Positions 49,493 through 59,877 of a stretch of DNA of 59,877 nucleotides are shown in pieces (positions within the stretch are counted from its first letter, which is position 1; each line of letters starts with the position of its first letter). The position numbers were made by a program, and so were the translations under genes. Below the pieces are notes generated by a model that made no database searches, was not told where the DNA came from, and saw only the letters and a list, made by a program, of their open reading frames with translations. The DNA comes from Pseudomonadota bacterium (GTDB taxonomy: Bacteria > Myxococcota_A > UBA796 > SXON01). The DNA lies in NCBI GenBank assembly GCA_005778355.1, contig SXON01000033.1, forward strand, positions 1 to 59,877, written 5' to 3'.

Positions 49493-52020
49493 CGCTCTTT
49501 CTGTTTGCCTGCTTCGACCGCGGCGAGCGTGACTTCAACCCGGCGATCGATTCTGTCCGGATCGAGCCGGAGAGCGGCGTGGTGGGCAGCGTGCTCACCT
49601 GCGTGGTCGAGGCCAGCGACCCAGACGGCGACGAGCCCGTGGTGGCCCAGGCGTGGACCAACGCCAGCACCGGCGTGGCCGTGGGCACCGGCGGCACCTA
49701 CACCATCGACGCGTCCACGACCTCGCCGGGCGACCTGGTCCGGTGCGACGCCCTCGTGAGCGACGCCGACCGGGGACTCCGAGTGAGCGGCACGGCCACC
49801 GCCGAGGTGCTCAACAGCCCGCCCGCGGTCACCGTGGAGGTGACGCCGGCGAGCGGCCGCATCGGCGACCGCTTCGAGTGCCGCGCCGACGCGACCGACG
49901 CCGACGGCGACACGCCCACGGTGGCCTACGCCTGGCAGGTTGCGGGCGTCGAGGTGGGCACCGACGACTGGCACACGCTCGCCGAGGGCGAGGCAGGCGG
50001 GGGCGACACGCTCGACTGCGTGATTACCGCCACCGACGACGCGGGCGAGACATCGGAGGGCAGCGCGAGCGCCGAGGTGCTCAACACGCCGCCCGGGGAA
50101 ATGACGCTGGCGATCGACCCCGAGCACCCGATCGAGCAGGTCGATGACGTGGTGTGCGTGGTTGCCACGCCGGCGCCCGACGTGGACGGCGACTCGCCGA
50201 CGTACACTATGAGCTGGACCGTGGGTGGCGTGGCCTTCGCGGGCAACACCACCGGGACCTGGCCCGGCGACACCGTGCCCGCGAGCGCCACCACGGCCGA
50301 CGAGGACTGGATCTGCACGGCAGTGTCGAGCGACGGGGAGGGCCCCGGAGGCTCGTCCGAGGCCACCGTCACCATCTCGCGCTACAACCGCGCCCCGACG
50401 ATCGACACGCTGGTGGCCAACGCCAGCGAGGCGCGCGTAGGCGACAACCTCACCTGTAGCGGAGCCGCGTCGGACGCCGACGGGCACGACATCTCTCTCG
50501 CTTATGCCTGGTCGAACACCACCACCGGGACGAGCCTGTCCTCCACGAGCGCCTATACGGTGACCGCGAGCGACACCACCCCCGGCGACGGCCTGAGTTG
50601 CACGCTCACGGCCACCGACAGCGAGGGCTGGGACTCGAGCGAGGCGGTAAGCGTGACCGTGCTCAACAGCCCGCCCACGGCACCGAGTGTCAGTATCGAC
50701 CCGAGCTCGCCGGTGGAGGGCATCGACGACCTCGTTTGCCAGGTGAGCGGCGACGCGACCGACGCCGACGACGATCCCGTGGGCTACACGGTGAGCTGGA
50801 CGGTTGACGGCGTGAGCTACGGCAGTGCCAGCACCACCACGCTGGCGGGCGACACGGTATCGTCGTCGGCCACCAGCGCGGGAGAGGACTGGGCCTGTTA
50901 TGTTGTGCCCAACGACGGCCGTGACGACGGCGCCAGTGGCAGCGATAGCGTAACCGTGATCATCGAGGGCGTTTCTCAGGTGGCCGGCGGCGAGTCACAC
51001 ACGCTGGCGCTCCTGGCCGACGGCACCGTGTGGGCCTGGGGCTGGAACGGCTACGGCGCGCTCGGCGACGGAACCACCACCGACAGCAGCGTCCCCGAGG
51101 AGGTGACCAGCCTCTCCGGCGTGGTGTCCATCGCCGCCACCTATGGGAGTTCCTTCGCCATCCTGTCCGACGGTAGCCTCTGGGCCTGGGGCAGCAACCG
51201 CGACGGCCAGATTGGCGACGGCACCAAGACCAACCGGAGTACCCCGGTTGAAATCACCGCGCTGAGCGACGTGGTGGCGGTGGGGGGCGGCTACAAGCAC
51301 ACCCTTGCCGTGCTCGGCGACGGCACGGTGTGGGCCTGGGGCGACAACGGCTACGGGCAGCTCGGCGATGGCACCTACACCAGCCGGACCTCGCCGGTGG
51401 AGGTGAGCAGCATCAGCACCGCCGTTTCGGCCGACGGCGGCTACTACCACTCGCTGGCGGTCCTCAGCGACGGCACCGCGGCGGCCTGGGGCTGGAACGC
51501 CTACGGGCAGCTCGGCGACGGTACCACCGACATCCGGACAACCCCGGTGGCGGTGAACACGTTGACCGACACCACGGCGGTGGCTGCGTTCAACATGTTC
51601 AGCCTCGCGATCCAGTCCGACGGGAGTCTCTGGGCCTGGGGCGACAACGACTACGGGCAGCTGGGCGACGGCTCCGGGGTAGACAGCAGCACGCCCATCG
51701 AGCTGACCAGCCTCCCCGGCGTCGTGAGCATCGCCGCCGGCTCGCACCACGGCGTGGCGGCGCTCTCCGACGGCACCGCGTGGGCGTGGGGGTGGAACGC
51801 CTACGGGCAGCTCGGCGATGGCAGCACCACGCAGAGCCTGTCTCCCGTGGAGGTGTCCGGCGTGTCCGGTGCAGTCCAGGTGGCCGCAGGGCTACGTTTC
51901 TCGGCGGCCTTGCTCGACGATGGCACGCTCATGGCCTGGGGCGACAACTCCTCCGGGCAACTGGGCGACGGCACCACGACCACGCGGAGCAGCGCCGACG
52001 CCGTGACCGGCATTCCCTGA
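49486..52020 (+). CDS. RCC1-repeat beta-propeller putative lipoprotein with Ig/PKD-like domains
   Basis: An 844-residue protein from GTG with MVTLFLFACFDRGE, another very short lipobox. Residues about 15-490 hold roughly five Ig- or PKD-like units (IEPESGVVGSVLTCVVEASD, DADGDTPTVAYAWQVAG, each ending AEVLNSPPAV-like). The C-terminal 350 residues contain seven RCC1 blades (GTVWAWGWNGYGALGDGTTT type, then SHTLALLADG), the number needed for a closed propeller. It is probably an extracellular recognition or adhesion protein; there is no evidence for a Ran-like exchange role in bacteria. It is translationally coupled to the PEGA gene upstream. Confidence 0.9.
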   Translation: MVTLFLFACFDRGERDFNPAIDSVRIEPESGVVGSVLTCVVEASDPDGDEPVVAQAWTNASTGVAVGTGGTYTIDASTTSPGDLVRCDALVSDADRGLRVSGTATAEVLNSPPAVTVEVTPASGRIGDRFECRADATDADGDTPTVAYAWQVAGVEVGTDDWHTLAEGEAGGGDTLDCVITATDDAGETSEGSASAEVLNTPPGEMTLAIDPEHPIEQVDDVVCVVATPAPDVDGDSPTYTMSWTVGGVAFAGNTTGTWPGDTVPASATTADEDWICTAVSSDGEGPGGSSEATVTISRYNRAPTIDTLVANASEARVGDNLTCSGAASDADGHDISLAYAWSNTTTGTSLSSTSAYTVTASDTTPGDGLSCTLTATDSEGWDSSEAVSVTVLNSPPTAPSVSIDPSSPVEGIDDLVCQVSGDATDADDDPVGYTVSWTVDGVSYGSASTTTLAGDTVSSSATSAGEDWACYVVPNDGRDDGASGSDSVTVIIEGVSQVAGGESHTLALLADGTVWAWGWNGYGALGDGTTTDSSVPEEVTSLSGVVSIAATYGSSFAILSDGSLWAWGSNRDGQIGDGTKTNRSTPVEITALSDVVAVGGGYKHTLAVLGDGTVWAWGDNGYGQLGDGTYTSRTSPVEVSSISTAVSADGGYYHSLAVLSDGTAAAWGWNAYGQLGDGTTDIRTTPVAVNTLTDTTAVAAFNMFSLAIQSDGSLWAWGDNDYGQLGDGSGVDSSTPIELTSLPGVVSIAAGSHHGVAALSDGTAWAWGWNAYGQLGDGSTTQSLSPVEVSGVSGAVQVAAGLRFSAALLDDGTLMAWGDNSSGQLGDGTTTTRSSADAVTGIP

Positions 52021-52027
52021 CCGGACC

Positions 52028-53503
52028 TTACCAGCGTCGCCCGAGTGACAAGGACAGCCCGTAGGCAAACTCGAGCTCCCCGCCCGCGAAGCCGGGGTGC
52101 TGGTTCACCGCGATCTCGCCCACCCAGTCGCGGTCGAAGCGCAGGCCGAGGCCCATCTCGGTGTAGGCCCCCACCCAGAGCGGCGCCTGCACCTCCAGGG
52201 CCGCCCCGATGAACGGAGACAACGTCTTTTCCCCTTGCCACCGGTAGCCGAGGGCGGCGTGCAAGAGCGTGGTGCCTGTCCAGTCGGCGTACAGGTTGTA
52301 GTCGCTGTCGGCCACGACAACGCCCAGCTCGCCCACGACGTAAGAGCCGAGGTGCAGCCGGTAGTGGGCGCGCGCGTCGATCGTGGCGTGCTCGCGCTCC
52401 AGCTGGTGGCGCCAACCGAGGCGGGCCGACAGGCGGAAACGGCGGTTGTCGACCGTGTCGGCCATCACGATGGGGGCCGGCTCGGCCGATAGCCGCCTGG
52501 TGACGGGATCGAAGTACGCGCTCCGAAGCCGGTAGGTGTTGAGCGGGCGCCCGGGCTCACCCGCCGCCTCGGCGGCCTCGGCGGTGGCCGCCTCGAAGGT
52601 GGCGGGAATGCCCGCCTCCTGTGAGATCGGCGCGCCAGCAGACGCGTCCGGACGCCCGGGGTCGGGTGCGGACACCGCGAAGCTGGGCGGCAAGTCGATC
52701 GCGAGGGCGGGTACCACCTCGACGAGGGTGAGCGCGGGCGCCTCGTGGCGCACACACCAGTCGGAGAGCGCCAGGAGCGCGAGCGGATCGGCGTCGAGCT
52801 CTTCCACGCCCCGGGCCAACTCCGAGAGGAGCCAGGCGGTGTCGTCGGTCGGACCCCACTCGGGGCGGATCGTCACGCTCCGGCCAGGCAGCACGGGCAC
52901 GCTGGCGACGAAGGTGCGCAGGCGCCCGGGTTCCACCGCCGTCACCCGGTGCAGGCCCGCGGGCAATTCGAGGCTGCGACGTTCCACTGGGATGCCGTCC
53001 ACCCAGAGCGTCGCGTTTCCCTCGACAAGGAGCGTGCCGCCGCCCCCGCCCAGCAACTTCCGTCGCTCGGTGTCGAGGGCGAGTTGGTCGGCGGCCTCGA
53101 TGCCCCGGGGGTCGGGCTCGCTCTTCCACGCGCTCGCGGCGGCCTGCCGGAGGGCCACCTCGGCGCCGTCGCGACCGAGATTGCGCAGGGCCACCCCGCG
53201 CAGCAGGTACATACGCACCAGGAGATGGTTCTCGACGGTGCCCGGCCAGGCCCCGAGCGCGGCCGCCGCTCGGTCGAGGTGACCGATAGCCGAGCGCCAC
53301 TTCCGGTCGGCAACGGCGTAGTCGGCCGACTGCACGGCCTCGGCGAAGCTGGACGCGCCATCGGTCATCACGAAGGTGTCGAGGCTCCGCACTTCATCGG
53401 CCACCACGATGAGTCCAGGCTGCACCGAGGCCAACCACTGGCGCTCTTCCTCGCAGCCATCCGGCGCGCGGCAGAGCATCAGGGTGATGTCGGGGAGGGG
53501 CAC
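52028..53503 (-). CDS. PEGA-like plus beta-barrel paralogue lacking a signal peptide
   Basis: A 491-residue protein from GTG: MPLPDITLMLCRAPDGCEEE, where the CxnC motif of the family comes at once. Paralogues at 44024 and 45752 have a signal peptide before this point; here an in-frame TAG at 53513-53515 leaves only three codons upstream. A helical TPR-like part, a PEGA-like domain (ATLWVDGIPVERRSLELPAG) and a C-terminal barrel (LSARLGWRHQLEREHATIDARAHYRL, ending LSLGRRW) follow. Loss of the signal by mutation, a start that I have misjudged, or an unusual export route are all possible. It is convergent with the RCC1 gene. Confidence 0.72.
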   Translation of the reverse strand: MPLPDITLMLCRAPDGCEEERQWLASVQPGLIVVADEVRSLDTFVMTDGASSFAEAVQSADYAVADRKWRSAIGHLDRAAAALGAWPGTVENHLLVRMYLLRGVALRNLGRDGAEVALRQAAASAWKSEPDPRGIEAADQLALDTERRKLLGGGGGTLLVEGNATLWVDGIPVERRSLELPAGLHRVTAVEPGRLRTFVASVPVLPGRSVTIRPEWGPTDDTAWLLSELARGVEELDADPLALLALSDWCVRHEAPALTLVEVVPALAIDLPPSFAVSAPDPGRPDASAGAPISQEAGIPATFEAATAEAAEAAGEPGRPLNTYRLRSAYFDPVTRRLSAEPAPIVMADTVDNRRFRLSARLGWRHQLEREHATIDARAHYRLHLGSYVVGELGVVVADSDYNLYADWTGTTLLHAALGYRWQGEKTLSPFIGAALEVQAPLWVGAYTEMGLGLRFDRDWVGEIAVNQHPGFAGGELEFAYGLSLSLGRRW

Positions 53504-53532
53504 GACCCCAAGCTAGCTCGCCGCGCCGACGC

Positions 53533-53778
53533 TCAGCGGGCGCGCGCGACCAGGTAGCCGAGGATCGCGTCAAGCGTGCCCAGCCGCGGGTAGTCCGCCT
53601 CGGGGATGTCGATGCCCGTGCGCGCATGGAGCCCTTGCAGGCAGCGCAGGAAGTCCATCGAGTCGAGGTCGAGCTGGGGGCGCAGGGGTGCGCGAGCGTC
53701 AACGGTGGCGAGATCGGCCTCGGGGGCGATCTCCGCGAGGACGTCGGCGAGGTGGGCGCGGGCAGTGTCTCGTGTCAC
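53533..53778 (-). CDS. Acyl carrier protein-like protein
   Basis: From the GTG at 53778, which overlaps the E2 stop (GTGA), the protein has 81 residues. The phosphopantetheine site is in LDLDSMDFLRCLQGLHARTG, with Ser40, close to the DSL motif of acyl carrier proteins. The third helix is GIDIPEADYPRLGTLDAI. It would carry an acyl chain as a thioester. It is the last gene of an operon with an acyl-CoA synthetase and a 2-oxoacid dehydrogenase, so it may accept acyl groups made by that complex, but no ketosynthase is nearby to use them. Confidence 0.82.
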   Translation of the reverse strand: MTRDTARAHLADVLAEIAPEADLATVDARAPLRPQLDLDSMDFLRCLQGLHARTGIDIPEADYPRLGTLDAILGYLVARAR

Positions 53779-55079
53779 AGGGACTCCGGGGACTGGAGGA
53801 GGGCGTCGAGGCGAGCGAGGAACCGGCTGCCGCGCATGCCGTCGCTGGCGCGGTGGTCGGCGGCGAGGCTGACGCGCACCACCGGGCGCACCGCGAGCAT
53901 GCCGTCGACGGCCACGGGCACCTCGTGGATCCGCCCGAGGCCAACCAGCGCCACCTGGGGCGGGTAGATCACGCCGAGGAGCTCGTCGGCGCCGAGGTCG
54001 CCGAGGTTCGAAACGGTGAGGGTGGCGGCGCTCAGCTCCGAGGCGCGGAGCCGTCCGGCGCGGGCCCGGGTGACGAGGTCGGTGAAGCGCACCATCAGCT
54101 CGGGGAGCGTGCCGTTCACCGCGTCGACCAGCGCCGGCGCCACCAGTCCGCCGCCGCGCAGCGACACCGCCACGCCCGGGTGCACGGCGCTCGCCGGCTG
54201 GAAACGCCCATCGGTCCAGTAGCCGTTGAGCTCGGGCACCTCGGCGATCGCGCGGGCGACGGCCCGGACCAGAAGCGCCGCCGGGAGCACGCGGTCGGCG
54301 ATACTGACACTCGCGTTGTGCTGGGCCAGCCAGTCCATCGCACGGCTCAGCTCCACCTGGCGAGCGAGGTAGTAGTGCGGGATCTCGCGTTTGCTGCGCG
54401 ACATCGCGGCGGCGATGGCGGCGCGCATCTCCGCGGGGTCGAAACCGGTCAGGCGGGGTGGCGCGGCGGGGGACGGGCGGCGGGCGGCCTCCACGTCGAC
54501 CCGGCGGACAGCACCGTGGGGGCCCGTGCCGTGGACACCCGCGAGGTCGAGGCCAAGCGAGGCGGCCAGCATCCGGGCGGCGGGGGAGGAGCGGACCCAG
54601 GGGGTGACACAAACCTCCTCTTGAGACGCCAGCGGGGCTGGAGCCCGCCCACCATCCGGCGGGTCGCCACCGGCCGCCCCCGAGTGGCCGGCTCCCGGGA
54701 ATTCCGGGGGCGAGCCACACGCGAGGGATCCAGGTGCCGGGGCGTCGACAGGAACCTGCGGCGTGACCTCCCGCTCACCGGAGCCGCCGCTCGGGCCGTC
54801 ACGGCGCCCCGCACTCGGCGGCTGCCCCCCGGCGCTCGGCGCGGCCGGGCCGCCAATCAGGGCGAGCGGCGTGCCCACCGGGACCTTGGCTCCGATATCG
54901 ACGAGGAGCCGCTCGACCACGCCGTCGTCAAACACCTCGATCTCCATCGCGCCCTTCTGGGTTTCCACCACGGCGACGAGGTCGCCGCGCTTCACCGTGT
55001 CGCCCGGCTTCACCAGCCAATGCACCAGCGTTCCCGCCTCCATGTCGGCGCCCAGGGAAGGCATGCGGAACTCAGCCAT
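53775..55079 (-). CDS. 2-oxoacid dehydrogenase E2 (dihydrolipoamide acyltransferase)
   Basis: A 434-residue protein. The N-terminal lipoyl domain is [18 protein letters not shown] with the modified Lys in [13 protein letters not shown] (about residue 43). A Pro/Gly-rich linker leads to the peripheral-subunit-binding domain ([26 protein letters not shown]). The acyltransferase domain ends in the catalytic [19 protein letters not shown] (HRxxDG type). It transfers an acyl group from lipoyl to CoA. It overlaps E1 upstream by eight bases and the acyl carrier protein downstream by four. No E3 gene is adjacent. The substrate (pyruvate, acetoin or branched 2-oxoacid) is undecided. Confidence 0.93.
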   Translation of the reverse strand: MAEFRMPSLGADMEAGTLVHWLVKPGDTVKRGDLVAVVETQKGAMEIEVFDDGVVERLLVDIGAKVPVGTPLALIGGPAAPSAGGQPPSAGRRDGPSGGSGEREVTPQVPVDAPAPGSLACGSPPEFPGAGHSGAAGGDPPDGGRAPAPLASQEEVCVTPWVRSSPAARMLAASLGLDLAGVHGTGPHGAVRRVDVEAARRPSPAAPPRLTGFDPAEMRAAIAAAMSRSKREIPHYYLARQVELSRAMDWLAQHNASVSIADRVLPAALLVRAVARAIAEVPELNGYWTDGRFQPASAVHPGVAVSLRGGGLVAPALVDAVNGTLPELMVRFTDLVTRARAGRLRASELSAATLTVSNLGDLGADELLGVIYPPQVALVGLGRIHEVPVAVDGMLAVRPVVRVSLAADHRASDGMRGSRFLARLDALLQSPESL

Positions 55080-57053
55080 GACGCACCACCCGGCGGGCGG
55101 CTTCCACGATGTCGGCGACCTGCGGCAGCGCCGCCTCCTCGAGGTGCCGTGGGTAGGGGATCGGCACCTCCTCGGTACACACGCGGAGCACGGGGGCGTC
55201 GAGCTCGTAGAAGGCCTCCTCCGAGAGCCGCGCTGCCACCTCGGCCGCGAAGCTACCGGTGCGCCAGGCCTCGTCCACCACCACGGCGCGACGGGTACGG
55301 ACCACCGAGGCGAGCACCGTGGCCATGTCGAGCGGACGCAGCACGCGCAGGTCGATCACCTCGGCGTCGATGCCCTCGGCGGCGAGCGCATCGGCCGCCG
55401 ATAGTGCTTTCACCAGGTTGTAGCCGTATGTGATGAGGCTGAGGTCGCGGCCGGGGCGGCGGACCACCGCGTGGTCGATGTCGACGAGCCCAGCGTCGGC
55501 GGGGAGCTCGCCCTCCGCGTTGTAGAGCATCACGTGCTCGAAGATCAGCACCGGGTCGGGGTCGCGCGCCGCGGCGAGCAGCATGCCGCGCGCGTCGATG
55601 ACCGTGCCGGGGGCAAGCACCCTCAGGCCGGGAACGTGGGCGTACCAGCCCTCGAGGCTGTGGCTGTGTTGCGCGGCGAGCTGTCGCCCGGCGCCCGTGG
55701 CCATGCGGATCACCACGGGCACCGAGATCTGTCCACCCGACATGTGTCGGAGCGTGGCCGCGTTGTTCAACAACTGGTCGAGCGCCAGCATGCTGAAATT
55801 GACCGTCATCACCTCGACGATCGGTCGCATCCCGGCGATCGCCGCGCCGATCCCGGCGCCGACGAAGGCGCTCTCCGAGAGCGGCGTGTCGCGCAGGCGT
55901 TCGGGCCCGAACTCGGCTAATAGCCCCTTGGTGACAGCGTAGCAGCCACCGTAGTGCGCCACGTCTTCCCCCATCAGGAAGGCCCGCGGCTCCTCGGCGA
56001 GCACCTGCCGGATCGCGGCCTTACAGGCCTCCCGGTACGTCGTCCGGGACATCGGACCTATTGGGGCTGCGGGCGGCGGAAGGGCAGCGTCGCGGGCGTA
56101 CACATGCCGCGCGAGGGTGCTGACCGGCTCCCAGGTTCCCGCCTCGGCGAAGGCGACGGCCGCGGCCAGCTCCGCCTCCACTTCGGCGTCGGCCGAGGCG
56201 ATGTCCGCGTCGGACAGGAGCCCCTCGGCGCGCATGCTCCCGGCGAAGGTACGGATGGGGTCGCGCTCGACCCACTGCGCCACCTCGGCCTTCTCCCGGT
56301 AGAGCTGGGCGTCGAACATGGAGTGCGCCCGGAAGCGGTAGGTGTGACACTCGAGGAGCTGCGGGCCAAGTCCCCCCCGGGCGGCGGCGGCCGCGCGCCG
56401 GACGCTGGCCTCGACAGCGAGCACGTCCATCCCGTCGACCGCCTCCGCCTCCACGCGGTAGCTGCGGGCGTGCGCCACCACGCTGCGCTCGGCCTCGCTG
56501 ATCGCGAGGGCGGTGCCCATCGCGTAGAGGTTGTTCTCGCAGACGAAGACGACCGGGAGTTGCCACAATGATGCGAGGTTGAGGGACTCGTGGAACTCGC
56601 CCTCGGCCACGGCGCCCTCGCCGAAGAAACAGAAGGCCACGCCGCCGGAGCCGCGGAGCTTCTCGGCGAGCCCGATGCCCACCGCCAGTGGCAGGTGACC
56701 GGCCACGATGGCGTTGCCCCCGTAGAAGCCGCGCTCGGTGTCGAAAACGTGCATCGAGCCGCCGCGCCCGCCGGAGCAACCCTCTTGCTTTCCGTACATC
56801 TCCGCCATGAGGCGGTCGGCCGACACCCCTCGCGCGAGCGCGTGCCCGTGCTCGCGGTAGGTGGCGAGCACACGATCGCCGGGCTGCGCCGCCTGCATGG
56901 CGCCCACCGCCACCGCCTCCTCACCCACGTACAGGTGGAGGAAACCCCGGATCTTCTCGGCCTGGTAGAGCTCGGCGCAGCGCTCCTCGAAGCGCCGGAT
57001 ACGCTGCATCTGGTGGTACAGATGGCGGGCGTGCGCCCCGGACAGCGGGAGGA

Positions 57054-57057
<4 letters not shown>
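55072..57057 (-). CDS. 2-oxoacid dehydrogenase E1, alpha and beta subunits fused
   Basis: A 661-residue protein from GTG. Residues 1-325 are E1 alpha: [39 protein letters not shown], the thiamine-diphosphate motif [15 protein letters not shown]...ENN, and the phosphorylation-loop-like [15 protein letters not shown]. Residues about 335-661 are E1 beta: [52 protein letters not shown] and [17 protein letters not shown]. The subunits are separate genes in most bacteria; fusion is known in some lineages. It decarboxylates a 2-oxoacid and acylates the lipoyl group of E2. It is coupled to the synthetase upstream (GTGA) and to E2 downstream. Confidence 0.94.
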
Positions 57058-58754
<1,697 letters not shown>

Positions 58755-58850
58755 GGGCACCTCCCCCTGGGTCGAAGCAATCAGCGGGCCAACGGGAGAA
58801 GGCCAGCTACTGGCCACCAATGTGCGAAAGCACGCAGGGCCGTCGCGGGA

Positions 58851-59636
58851 TCAGGCACCGGTCGCGAGCGAGTGGACGGCGCCGTCGGCCGCCGCGTACA
58901 TCCGGAGCGGCAGGGCATCGGTGACCACCGCGCCGGTGGAGAAGATGCGCGCCGGTCCCCCGAGCTCGAGCGCGCGCTCACGACGCTGATGGGTGTGACC
59001 GTGCAGCACGCTGACCGTGCGATGCGCGTGGAGCAAGCCCGTCACCTCGCGGTGATTCACGAGGCCGTGCACCCACTGGTGCGCCACCGCGAAGGGGGGG
59101 TGGTGCTGGGCGAGAACCACCGGACGACGCCGACTCTCGCGAGCCACCTTGTCGACGATGTCAAGCGCACCGGCCTCCACGCGACCGCTCGACCGGACGA
59201 CACTCTGGACAACCGCGGTCGACACCGCCACCACCGAGCAGCCACGGAGGCGAGTCACGGCGCCGTGGCGACTGGTGGCGGCCCAGGGGGCGAGCGGGCC
59301 GTCGAGGGCCTCGTCCCAGCCGAGGCCGTAGGCGTCGTGGTTGCCGGGAACCAGGGTGATGCGCGCGGGGTCGATGCCGCTCTCGACCAGCACCTCGGCG
59401 AGCACCTCGTACTGCGGCAAGGCACCGTCCTCGGTGAGGTCGCCGGTGAGCACCAGCTGCTCGAACCCGGCGCGACGGGCCTCGGCGAGGGCTGCGCTGG
59501 CGCGGGCCCGGCGCTGTTCGTAGTCCAGTGCCCGCTTGAGGCTCAGATAGTTCACCCGCAGCCAGGCCTGTCCCCGGCGAGCGCGGATGGCAGGCTCCAG
59601 GAGGTGGAAGTCGGAGAGGTGGGCGATGCGGGTCAC
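58851..59636 (-). CDS. Calcineurin-like metallophosphoesterase
   Basis: A 261-residue cytoplasmic protein from GTG: MTRIAHLSDFHLLEP (metal DxH), VLTGDLTEDG, LVPGNHDAYGLG, VVLAQHHPPFAV and LHGHTHQRRE cover all five phosphoesterase motifs. It is similar in layout to cyclic-nucleotide phosphodiesterases such as CpdA and to other 3',5'-phosphoesterases, but the natural substrate cannot be told. A cAMP role would fit the cyclase at 32727 only by analogy. It lies 96 bases from the synthetase gene and is not overlapped by it. Confidence 0.9.
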   Translation of the reverse strand: MTRIAHLSDFHLLEPAIRARRGQAWLRVNYLSLKRALDYEQRRARASAALAEARRAGFEQLVLTGDLTEDGALPQYEVLAEVLVESGIDPARITLVPGNHDAYGLGWDEALDGPLAPWAATSRHGAVTRLRGCSVVAVSTAVVQSVVRSSGRVEAGALDIVDKVARESRRRPVVLAQHHPPFAVAHQWVHGLVNHREVTGLLHAHRTVSVLHGHTHQRRERALELGGPARIFSTGAVVTDALPLRMYAAADGAVHSLATGA

Positions 59637-59750
59637 GGTGCAGAGGGGTACGCGCGCCCTGTCTCAGCCATGTCACCGGGACGCCTAGGAAGGGTCACGC
59701 TGGGTCGGAGGGCGTTCGGGTCCTCGAGACTTGTCAAGAAGATGCAAAGA

Positions 59751-59855
59751 CCGACGACCGACGACCGACGACCGACGACCGACGACCGACGACCGACGAC
59801 CGACGACCGACGACCGACGACCGACGACCGACGACCGACGACCGACGACCGACGA
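59751..59855 (+). repeat. Perfect 15-copy heptanucleotide tandem repeat
   Basis: The unit CCGACGA repeats 15 times without a mismatch (105 bases) in the 241-bp non-coding end of the window (59637-59877), upstream of the minus-strand metallophosphoesterase. A heptamer unit does not keep reading frame, which suits non-coding DNA. Purity suggests recent expansion. Nothing else is recognised in this stretch. Confidence 0.95.
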
Positions 59856-59877
59856 CGCGGGAGCGTGGCAAGGCAGA

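Noticed and set aside
53779..54720. Longer N-terminus for the acyl carrier protein
   Set aside because: The upstream part is an Arg/Pro-rich shadow of the E2 gene; the GTG at 53778 gives a standard-sized carrier with GTGA coupling.

Overview
The window is GC-rich, densely coded DNA, most likely from a member of the Myxococcota (former Deltaproteobacteria). Supporting signs are five large proteins built from MopE-type Asp/Cys metal-binding repeats, C-terminal tails of the MYXO-CTERM kind, many putative lipoproteins, PEGA-domain/outer-membrane paralogues, and a giant cyclase-ATPase-TPR regulator. No rRNA, tRNA or CRISPR array was seen. Unlike classical gliding myxobacteria, this organism carries flagellar genes.

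Layout. Positions 1-9100 hold a Cys-rich protein, a doubtful ORF, and a minus-strand cell-surface cluster (subtilase, Cys-containing lipoprotein, MopE plus leucine-rich-repeat lipoprotein). 9100-13400 hold an SDR oxidoreductase, a sulfatase-like lipoprotein, SlyD and an outer-membrane barrel. 13600-21900 is a flagellar locus (flhA, fliA, flgF, flgG, flgA, flgH) with three FliA-like promoters. It is split by a 2.3 kb cassette carrying a metzincin-type protease, and beside the cassette lies a short second copy of the flhA start. 21900-31550 hold exported proteins (M28 peptidase, arylsulfotransferase-like, two MopE proteins) and a divergent malate synthase. 31580-36450 pair a cNMP-binding EAL protein with a convergent cyclase/ATPase/TPR protein.

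36500-41290 hold two related FAD oxidoreductases facing each other with overlapping ends, one fused to an acetoacetate-decarboxylase-like domain. 41290-44970 hold a LytM-MopE protein, a PD40 lipoprotein and a PEGA-like protein. 45000-45730 is a VapBC module. 45750-53500 hold PEGA/outer-membrane, MopE and RCC1 proteins. 53530-58750 form one overlapping operon: acyl-CoA synthetase, fused E1 alpha-beta, lipoyl E2 and an acyl carrier protein. The window ends with a metallophosphoesterase and a perfect 15-copy heptanucleotide array.

Recurring themes are strong translational coupling (ATGA, GTGA and TGATG overlaps) and exported proteins whose starts are pinned by upstream in-frame stops. The latter leave extremely short signal peptides without positive charge. 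The most unusual items are the rearranged flagellar locus, a 22-bp palindrome preserved in three codon-atypical MopE repeats, the cNMP-to-c-di-GMP gene pair, and the oxidoreductase/decarboxylase fusion. All functional calls rest on motif reading by eye; no database search was possible.
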